From positions 65,438 through 129,437 of the forward strand of contig JACRLJ010000015.1 of the NCBI GenBank assembly GCA_016215105.1: a stretch of 64,000 bases of DNA, read 5' to 3'. Both the position numbers and the translations under genes were made by a program. Of the stretch, positions 27,681 through 35,082 are shown piece after piece. Under the pieces are notes generated by a model. That model was not told the origin of the DNA and did not search any database. It was given only the letters and a program-made list of their open reading frames with translations. How positions within the stretch are numbered: position 1 is the stretch's first letter; the number at the start of each line of letters is the position of its first letter. The stretch comes from Candidatus Hydrogenedentota bacterium. GTDB taxonomy: Bacteria > Hydrogenedentota > Hydrogenedentia > Hydrogenedentales > SLHB01.

Positions 27681-29587
27681 GTGCTGACCGCGCCCGACAA
27701 GAAACGGTACGAGGGGATTGAGCGCAGGGTCCTTCACATGGGCCTCGTCTTACTCGCCGCGTTCTCGTTGCTCGGGGTCCGGCTGTGGTACCTGCAAATG
27801 GTCAACTGGCGGGATGCCCAAGGACGTGACGCAGCGGATTTGGTTGCCAAGTACCGGCTGCGTCGCGAGATCCTGAAAGCGCCCCGCGGCATGATCTACG
27901 GGCGCGATCCGAGCATCGTGTTGGCCGACAATCAGGCCTCCTGCGATCTGATGCTGGTCCCCGCCGACTGTCAGAATCCCGAAGAAGTGAGCGAGCGTTT
28001 GGCGTCACTGGTTTCGATATCTGCGGATGACCTGCTGGCGAAAATCGAACTCGCCAAGAAACAGCGCAAGGCGTACACGCAGATTCTGGTGAAACGCGAC
28101 ATCTCCAAGACTGAAATCGCCCGCGTGGAAGAGAGTTTGTATGATTTGCCGGAGGTGTTCACCATGTTCCGGCCACAGCGCCGGTATTGGTACGGCAAGA
28201 CGGCTGGCCAGTTGCTCGGATATCTCAGCGAGATTGGGCCAGAGGAACTCGAACGCAAGTCCGAACAGTACGATATGGGAGATCTTATCGGGCGGGACGG
28301 CCTCGAAGCGAAGTACGAAGATGACCTCCGCGGCAAGTCGGGCCAGATCCTGGTGGTGCGTTATGCGTCGGGCGATCCCCAGTTGCGCACCGATGAACTT
28401 GGAAGCCCTTTCATCTACAAGGATACGAAAGGCCGCCGGCTCGTAGAGGCAGAGGGTACGGGACGGAAACCTGAGGCGGGCGGGGCCATTCACACCACGC
28501 TCGATATTGGCCTGCAGACGAAGGCCGAGAAACTCCTCGAGGGCCAGATCGGCGCAATTTGCGTCTTGAACGCCGACACCGGAGAAGTCCTGGCCCTCGC
28601 CAGCCATCCCGGATACGACCCCAGCGCGTTCATCAACCGGAGCCGCGCCCGCGAACGTATGGACATCTTGCAAGACACCACGCTGCACCCCATGCTCAAT
28701 CGCTGTTTCCAGGCGGCCTACCCGCCGGGCTCGGTATTCAAAGTCCTGCTCGCCTCGGCCGCCCTCGAAGAGGGCGCCATCACGGAAAGCACCACGTTCA
28801 ATTGCCCCGGCCACTATACCCTTCCCACGGGAGGCCGGTCGTGGTCATGCTGGCAACATAGCGGCCACGGAGGGGTGTCAGTGGTCGGCGCGCTGACCAT
28901 TTCCTGCGATGTGTTCTTCTACAACGTCGGTCTGAAGCTGGGTGTGGACAAGATCAATAAGTACGGCGAGCTGATGGGCTTGGGCCGCCGGACAGGCTTG
29001 GACTTGCCCAAGGAAGACAAAGGGCTTGTACCGTCGCCGGAATGGAAGAAAGAGCTGGTCGCGCGGACCGACCCCAATCCCTACGAACAAAAGTGGTATC
29101 CGGGAGACACGTTGAATCTCGCCATTGGCCAAGGCTCGATGAGCGCCACGCCACTTCAATGCACCGTACTCATGGCTTCAATTATCAACGGAGGACGCCG
29201 GGTCCGGCCGTACATCAATCAAGAACTTGGCCCGGAGGTTTCGGAACCATTCCTGAGCGAAAAGACGCTGGAAATTGTCCGGCGCGGCATGCGCGCGTGC
29301 GTTGAAAAGGACGATTATCCCAGCGGCACGGGACGCATGGCCAAGATTCCCGGATTGGTGGTCCTCGGGAAAACAGGGTCCGCGCAAATGGTGGGCAACG
29401 AACAACTCAAGAAGGCGTTCTCGAGCAACCGGTGCGAATCGCCATCACCGTACTGGTCGAGCACGGCATGCACGGCAGCACCGGCGCCGCCCCGCTCGCG
29501 AAAGAAATTCTTACGTACTATTATGGAGATCCAAAGGCCGAGGCCGTGAAGGTGGCCTCGAGTGGCCGGGAGCAAACACCGCAGTGA
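27681..29587 (+). pseudogene. mrdA: Penicillin-binding protein 2, interrupted by an internal frame-shifting deletion
   Basis: Transpeptidase of the elongasome. GTG 27681 has AGGAG 8 bases upstream. Catalytic motifs: SVFK at 351-354, SCD at 408-410 and KTG at 564-566. The first frame then runs QMVGNEQLKKA and degenerates. The expected C-terminus resumes in another frame near 29420: VLEQPVRIAITVLVEHGMHG, then PLAKEILTYYYGDPK, ending at TGA 29585-29587, exactly overlapping the GTG of rodA. What is missing is the roughly 20-residue segment with the HAWFV-type motif found after KTG in PBP2 proteins. The net shift corresponds to a loss of 3n+1 bases. Since the gene is normally essential in rods and everything else is preserved, a consensus or assembly error is as likely as true loss. 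Confidence 0.88.
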
Positions 29588-30765
29588 CCCACCTAGCGAA
29601 GAATGCGAATTTCGCCGATGCCCACATCGGGGTATTTGACTTGGGGAACGTGCGGCGGATTGACTGGCTATTGACGCTGCTGACGCTACTTCTCGTTGGC
29701 GCCGGCCTGCTGACGTTATATGCCGCCACCCGCAGCGCGGACAGCGCCACGCCGTATTATCAGAAACAGATCGTCTTCTTTCTTGCCGGAAGCTGCGCCG
29801 CGATCTTGATCGTATGTATCGATCACCGGTTTCTCGTGACGCTCGCGCCGATTATGTATGTCGCGGCCATTCTCATGCTGTTGGGCGTTCTCCTGCACGG
29901 CACGCAAGCCAAGGGTGGACAGCGCTGGCTCGTACTCGGACCGTTTCGCGTGCAGCCATCCGAACAATGCAAGATCATCATGGTATATTCGCTGGCGTGG
30001 TACTTCACCACGGTCCAGCAGCGCATCCGTCAGTTGCCGTACTTTCTGTTGACCTTTGTAATCACCGCGATTCCGGCAATCTTGATTCTGAAGCAGCCCA
30101 ATCTCAGTACCGCCGCCTCGATGGCGCCCATCACCATCGGCATGCTCTATGTGGCCGGCTGCAAAAAGTGGCACCTGATCGCTCTCGTACTAATCGGGCT
30201 TGCGGCGATCCCCTTCGCATACTTCCATCTCAAGGATTACCAGCGCACGCGTGTAGACACGTTTCTGGGCATCAGCGCGGAAACGGACGACAAGGACGCT
30301 CAATCCAAACAGGACGATATCGCGATGAGCAGCGGGTGGCAAACGCTCCAGGCGAGTATCTCGATAGGCAGCGGGGGCCTTACAGGAAAAGGGTTCGGCA
30401 AAGTCACTCCGACGGAATTGAGCTTTCTTCCGGAGTACCACAATGACCTCATCTTCTCCGTCTTGGCGGAAGAGCACGGGTTTATCGGGAGCATCATCCT
30501 CATCGGAGGTTTCGCTGCGTTTCTCATGCGAGGCCTGTTTCATGCGGCGGACAATCCGGACATGTCCGGCGCGTTGGTGGCCACGGGAGCGGTGGCCATT
30601 CTCGCGTTTCACGTGTTTGTGAACATCGCGATGACCATCGGCCTAATGCCGGTGACGGGCATTCCGCTGCCTTTTCTGAGCTATGGCGGATCGTTCTACT
30701 TGACAACCATGCTGTGTGTGGGCATCTTACTTAACGCGAGTATTCGGAAGGGGTTCTTTGGGTAG
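29584..30765 (+). CDS. rodA: Rod-shape-determining SEDS glycosyltransferase RodA
   Basis: Peptidoglycan polymerase of the SEDS family working with PBP2. 393 residues with about ten membrane helices. Family motifs include GGQRWLVLGPFRVQPSE, LKQPNLSTA (the usual KQPDLGTA, with Asp to Asn), GLTGKGFGK, FLPEYHNDLIFSVLAEEHGFIG and PLPFLSYGGS. GTG 29584 is the start because it overlaps the restored mrdA stop and lies just before the first family-like residues; the long in-frame extension upstream is shadow of mrdA. Fifth gene of the operon. Confidence 0.95.
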   Translation: MTHLAKNANFADAHIGVFDLGNVRRIDWLLTLLTLLLVGAGLLTLYAATRSADSATPYYQKQIVFFLAGSCAAILIVCIDHRFLVTLAPIMYVAAILMLLGVLLHGTQAKGGQRWLVLGPFRVQPSEQCKIIMVYSLAWYFTTVQQRIRQLPYFLLTFVITAIPAILILKQPNLSTAASMAPITIGMLYVAGCKKWHLIALVLIGLAAIPFAYFHLKDYQRTRVDTFLGISAETDDKDAQSKQDDIAMSSGWQTLQASISIGSGGLTGKGFGKVTPTELSFLPEYHNDLIFSVLAEEHGFIGSIILIGGFAAFLMRGLFHAADNPDMSGALVATGAVAILAFHVFVNIAMTIGLMPVTGIPLPFLSYGGSFYLTTMLCVGILLNASIRKGFFG

Positions 30766-30822
30766 CCGCAACGCAGTGCGAGGCGGGACGCACTCCAAGG
30801 CCCCCGCGGACAGGATCGGGAG

Positions 30823-31494
30823 ATGGGAACAATGCGCGTAAAATTGGCCCGTGACGCGCGCGCGGGAGCCTTATCCCATCAAGAGTATATCGAGGCGTTG
30901 CAGGAGGCCGTGATGCGCTCGGAACTGCCGGTCGCTCGCAGTGGCGGATCGGCGCCCCGATTCCGAATCACGTCCGGCCCCCCGCTACGGCCGGGTCAGA
31001 CCAGCCGCTGCGAATACGTGGATTTTGAGATGTGCCGGCCGTTGAGCGGGGCGGAGTTCGGCCGGCGCTTGGCCGAAACGCTCCCCGCGGGTATCGAACT
31101 GGTATGGCAAAAGCGCCTTCCGGCGGGCGCGCTTCACTTGATGGCGTGTGTCGAGTCTCTGTCCTATGAAATAGGGGGACAATTCGATCCGCAACGGGCC
31201 GCGCTGTTCAACGCGGCGGAACACTGGCCCGCGACACGGAAACGAACCAAGAAAGAACAGACCTTTGATCTGAAACGGAGCGTCACTCGGCTCGACGTTC
31301 ATCCTGGCGGCCTTTCGATGCGCATCACCGTGCTAGCGGAAGGCACGCCAAAACCGGAGGATGTTCTCGTATCGGTGTTCGGTATGGAGCCTGAAGAGGC
31401 GCAGCATCTACCCATGGAGCGTACGGCCATCACGCTCAAATCGTCTTCGATGGCCAATTACCAGAGGCGGCTCAGCCGCAACGACGCAGGTTAG
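30823..31494 (+). CDS. TIGR03936/DUF2344 family protein
   Basis: 223 residues. The family start is recognisable (MRVKLARDARAGALSHQEYIE, ALQEAVMRSELPVARS), as are EYVDFEM and the PLSGAEFGRRLAETLPAGIELV stretch. In relatives a YSQGFNPHPKISF-like motif follows LPVA; here it is RSGGSAPRFRITS, so the motif has drifted. Relatives are usually encoded beside, or fused to, a B12-binding radical-SAM protein, followed by rng; rng is here but the radical-SAM gene is not. Function unknown. Confidence 0.8.
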   Translation: MGTMRVKLARDARAGALSHQEYIEALQEAVMRSELPVARSGGSAPRFRITSGPPLRPGQTSRCEYVDFEMCRPLSGAEFGRRLAETLPAGIELVWQKRLPAGALHLMACVESLSYEIGGQFDPQRAALFNAAEHWPATRKRTKKEQTFDLKRSVTRLDVHPGGLSMRITVLAEGTPKPEDVLVSVFGMEPEEAQHLPMERTAITLKSSSMANYQRRLSRNDAG

Positions 31495-31570
31495 AGTATG
31501 ACTTCGTTGCCGCCAACATCCGTGCGACTAGCATGGACGTTGCTGACAAAGAAGCTAACAGGGAGCAATC

Positions 31571-33096
31571 ATGAAGGAATTTGTCATTAACGTTGGCCCG
31601 CTCGAGACGCGCATCGCGTTGCTCGAAGACAATCGTCTGGCGGAATTGACCCTCGAACGCGAAGAGGCCCGCAGCATTGTGGGCAACATCTACAAGGGTC
31701 GGGTGGACGCGATAGTCCCCGGAATTCAGGCCGCGTTCGTGGATATCGGATTCGAGAAGAATGGTTTTCTCTACGTATCCGATATCGCGGGCACCGAGGG
31801 GACCGGGGATTTCGTCTTCGAGGAAGGCACCGCCAAGCCCCGTAATCCCAAGCGCCGCGGCAAGCCGGCCAGTATCGAAAACATTCTCAAGAAGAATCAG
31901 AGCGTCATGGTGCAGGTGAGCAAGGACATGCTCGGCACCAAGGGCTTCCGGCTGACAAATTTCTGCACGCTTCCCGGCCGCTACGTGGTGCTTATGCCGA
32001 CCGTGGCCCAGTTGGGCGTGTCGCGGAAAATCGACGATGACCGTGAACGCGACCGGCTCAAGAAGATCCTCCAAAACGTCCGGCCACCCGGCGTGGGCCT
32101 CATCACGCGGACTGCGGGCGAAGGCAAGACCAAGGCGGAAATACAGGCCGACGTGAAGTATTTGGGAAAGGTCTGGGACAAATCCAAGGCCAAGATGGAA
32201 TCGGAAAAGGCCCCGTGCCTGCTCCACGAAGACCTCTCCCCCATTCTGCGCGTGGTGCGCGATTCCTTCACGGATGACATTGACCGCCTTACGGTGGACA
32301 GCGAATCGGAGTACAGCCGCATCCTCAACTTCCTCGACAGTTTCGCGCCGCACCTGCGCAAGCGCTGCAAGTTCTACCAGGCCAAGCGGCCAATCTTCGA
32401 CAAATACGGCATCGAAGAGGAGATCGAGAAGGCGTTGCGGCGCAACACATCTGCATTGACCAGACCGAAGCGCTGATCGCTATCGACGTAAATACGGGCA
32501 AATTCACGGGGCGCAAACACCTCGAGGACACCGTGTTTAAGACCAACATTGACGCGGCGGAGGAAATCGCACGGCAGGTTCGCCTTCGGGATTTGGGCGG
32601 CATCATCGTGATTGACTTCATTGACATGGAAATCGACAAGAACAAACGCGAATTGCTGCGCAAGCTGCACGAGGCGCTCAAGCAGGATCGCGCCAAGACG
32701 ACCGTGTCTGAAATCAACGAGTTGGGCATGATCGAAATGACCCGCAAACGCGTTCGGCACAACCTGCTCAAGGCGATGTCGCAGCCGTGTCCGTATTGCG
32801 AAGGCGGCGGCCACGTGCGATCGGTTACGACGATGACGTTCGACGTGTTGCGGCGGCTGCAGTCGTTGTTCTGTGACAGCAAAGAACGCCGCGTGGTCCT
32901 GCAAGTCCATCCCGACGTGGCCCGCCGACTCCGCACGGAGAACAAGGACATGCTGGACGACATCGCGCGCGAGTTTGACCGCTAGATTTCGGTCGAATCG
33001 GTCAGCGATTTCCACATTCACGACGTGAAGGTAATCAGTTCGCGATCCCGAAAAGAATTGGCGGCGAGAGGAGGGTCCTCCGCGCCGCCGGAATAA
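31571..33096 (+). pseudogene. rng: Ribonuclease E/G with an internal deletion and an in-frame TAG
   Basis: Endoribonuclease of the RNase E/G family that trims 16S rRNA and decays mRNA. From ATG 31571 the S1 domain (GNIYKGRVDAIVPGIQAAFVDIG) and the RNase H-like region are good until KALRRN at about 32440. The family motif that should follow, VWLKSGG, is missing, and the next residues (ICIDQTEALIAIDVNTGKF) lie in another frame. Comparing with the motif, 22 bases are gone. The zinc-link CPYCEGGG follows. At 32983-32985 an in-frame TAG stops the protein, yet the same frame continues as ISVESVSDFHIHDVKVISS to TAA 33094-33096, a normal RNase G tail. Two lesions suggest decay, but sequence errors must be excluded. 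Confidence 0.88.
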
Positions 33097-33124
33097 GAGT
33101 ACGAATCGCTATCGATTCGAATTC

Positions 33125-34108
33125 CTAGAAGTCGTATTTATCGATATTGCTCTTGTCGAAGACGACAGGTTCGCCGAGGATCACCATATCTCCGTCGAGT
33201 TTGACCTCACCGACACGGCCGGCCTTGAACGTCGGTTGTCCGGGCTTCAACTCGCCTTTGGCGCTGGCCACACCGGCCTGCACCGCCAGGTAACCCAGAT
33301 CCACGGGACTCCATAGCACGAACTGCTTCACGGTGCCGTCTTTGACGTAGTCGCGCATTGCTTTCGGGGTCGCCAGACCCGTAAGAAACACCTTATCGGC
33401 CACACCGGCCTTGCGAACGGCCTCCGCCGCGCCCGGCAGAGCGACCGAAGTAATAGCAAGAATGCCCTGCAAATTCGGGTAGGCTTTCAAGGAATCCGCT
33501 GCGACTTGGGTGGCGAGAGCTTGGTCTTCTTCGGACGCTTTCGGCGTGGCCGAAAGATTGAGCATTTTCGGGTACGCGGTCTGACGGTACTTATCCATCT
33601 CCTTCATCCAGATGTTCTGATTCGAGGCGGTGAGCGACCCGGTGATGATGAGGTACTTCGCTTCCGGACCGGCGCCTTTCGCCAACACGTCCATCAACGA
33701 CTTTGCGACACTGGCCGAAGTGCATTGGTTCACAAACAGGTCCCGGGCATCCTTCCGAGCGTCCGAGTCCCACGTGATCACTTTGATGCCGCGTTTGCGC
33801 GCTTTGGCCAGCGCGGGAGCGATAGCGTCGGGATCGTTCGGCGCAATGGCGATGGCGTCGAATTTCTTGGCGATCCACGTGTCGAGCATCTGGGCTTGAA
33901 GCGTCACATCGTTGGTTACGGGACCGTCGAATACAATCGTGACTCCCAGTTCTTTGCCGGCCTCTTCGGCGCCCTTCTGAGCGGCATTGAAGAAGTCGAT
34001 GCCTTTGAGCTTGGGCATGACCCCTACGGTCATTTTCTTTTCGTCCGCATAGGCTCTTCCCAAGGCTACGACGCCAAGAGCCACCAACAACGCTACCAGT
34101 TTCTTCAT
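33125..34108 (-). CDS. Periplasmic sugar-binding protein of an ABC importer
   Basis: Type I periplasmic binding protein (ribose/rhamnose/AI-2 class). 327 residues from ATG 34108, with a signal peptide (KKLVALLVALGVVALGRAYA) cleaved near residue 22. FFNAAQKGAEEAGKELG and the IAIAPNDPDAIAPALAKARKRGIKVITWDSDA block are typical of the RhaS/LsrB/XylF group. It is the last gene of its operon, its ATG overlapping the permease stop (ATGA), with AGGAG upstream; in most such operons the binding protein comes first. The ligand is unknown; a deoxy-sugar is possible from the RhaS-like features. Confidence 0.92.
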   Translation of the reverse strand: MKKLVALLVALGVVALGRAYADEKKMTVGVMPKLKGIDFFNAAQKGAEEAGKELGVTIVFDGPVTNDVTLQAQMLDTWIAKKFDAIAIAPNDPDAIAPALAKARKRGIKVITWDSDARKDARDLFVNQCTSASVAKSLMDVLAKGAGPEAKYLIITGSLTASNQNIWMKEMDKYRQTAYPKMLNLSATPKASEEDQALATQVAADSLKAYPNLQGILAITSVALPGAAEAVRKAGVADKVFLTGLATPKAMRDYVKDGTVKQFVLWSPVDLGYLAVQAGVASAKGELKPGQPTFKAGRVGEVKLDGDMVILGEPVVFDKSNIDKYDF

Positions 34109-35082
34109 GATTTTGCTCCTCGGTTTGAGGCCACCCACTCGTTGAATATGGTCATCAGAATAAGCAGCGCGCCAATATAGATCACCAATTGCTCGCTCGG
34201 CACACTGGCCATTTCCAGGCCGTACTTTAGAATACCGATGATGAGAAGGCCAAGCAAGGTACCAAGCACGGAGCCCTGCCCTCCGCTCACGCGGGTACCT
34301 CCCACCACGACACAGGCAATCGCGTCGAGCTCGAGACCTTTGCCAGCGTCCGGACGAGCCGACGCGTACAGCGCCGTGTAGAAGATCGACGTGACGCCAC
34401 AGATCAGACCGGTCACCGTATAGAGAAGGAGCTTCATCCGTCCGACGTCAATGGCGGCGAACTGCGAAGCGGTCTCATTTTCTCCGATGCACTCGGTGAA
34501 GCGGCCAACCCACGTCCTGCGAAAGATAACCGCGCCGACGGCAAAGACCGAAGCCAACGCAAACAACGGAACGGGGAAGGCGACGGTGGAGCCGCCAAAT
34601 GGAATCTCGAAAGCGTCGCCCAGACTTAACCACGTGAAGGATTCCGGGAAGTTCCTGATCGGTTCGCCTTTGCTCAGCCCGACGGCCATCCCGCTGTACA
34701 GCGCCATTGTCGCCAGCGTCACCACCAGTGGAGGAACCTTGATGTAACTCGTAATTCCGCCATTAAAGGCTCCGGCCGCCAACCCCGTTAGCACGGCCGC
34801 AGACCCGGCGAATACGAGTGGCCACCCCGCGTCACGATACAGCAGGCCGAGCACGATCCCGCTCAAGCCGACGATCGAGCCGACCGACAGATCAATTCCC
34901 GCAGTCGCGATTATGAACGTCATGGGAACGGCGACCAAACCCGTTATCGTCCAGTAGCGGCAGCGCTCGAGAAGGTTGTACGCGTCCAGAAAGCCTTCGG
35001 TGAAGTAAGCGAACCCGCTGAAGAGGAGGATTAGCGTGAGCAGGAGCGCGCTTTCGCGTCGAAATAGAATGCGCTTGATCAT
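34105..35082 (-). CDS. ABC sugar importer permease
   Basis: Membrane permease of the RbsC/RhaQ family, 325 residues. Repeated hydrophobic helices and the family signature TAGIDLSVGSIVGLSGIVLG are present, as is VVVGGTRVSGGQGSVLGTLLG near the C-terminus. ATG 35082 overlaps the stop of the ATPase-permease fusion by four bases; sequence further upstream in the same frame is shadow of that gene. Because the fusion already supplies one permease, this would be the second half of a heterodimeric membrane channel. Confidence 0.93.
   Translation of the reverse strand: MIKRILFRRESALLLTLILLFSGFAYFTEGFLDAYNLLERCRYWTITGLVAVPMTFIIATAGIDLSVGSIVGLSGIVLGLLYRDAGWPLVFAGSAAVLTGLAAGAFNGGITSYIKVPPLVVTLATMALYSGMAVGLSKGEPIRNFPESFTWLSLGDAFEIPFGGSTVAFPVPLFALASVFAVGAVIFRRTWVGRFTECIGENETASQFAAIDVGRMKLLLYTVTGLICGVTSIFYTALYASARPDAGKGLELDAIACVVVGGTRVSGGQGSVLGTLLGLLIIGILKYGLEMASVPSEQLVIYIGALLILMTIFNEWVASNRGAKS

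Noticed and set aside
29400-29440. Programmed ribosomal frameshifting or bypassing in mrdA, rng and the flippase gene
   Set aside because: Conserved residues are missing at each junction, and recoding cannot restore absent sequence.
32983-32985. TAG recoded as an amino acid genome-wide
   Set aside because: TAG is used as an ordinary stop by several intact genes here (for example rimI, plsY and the EF-hand gene), so general recoding is excluded; only a local lesion or read-through remains.
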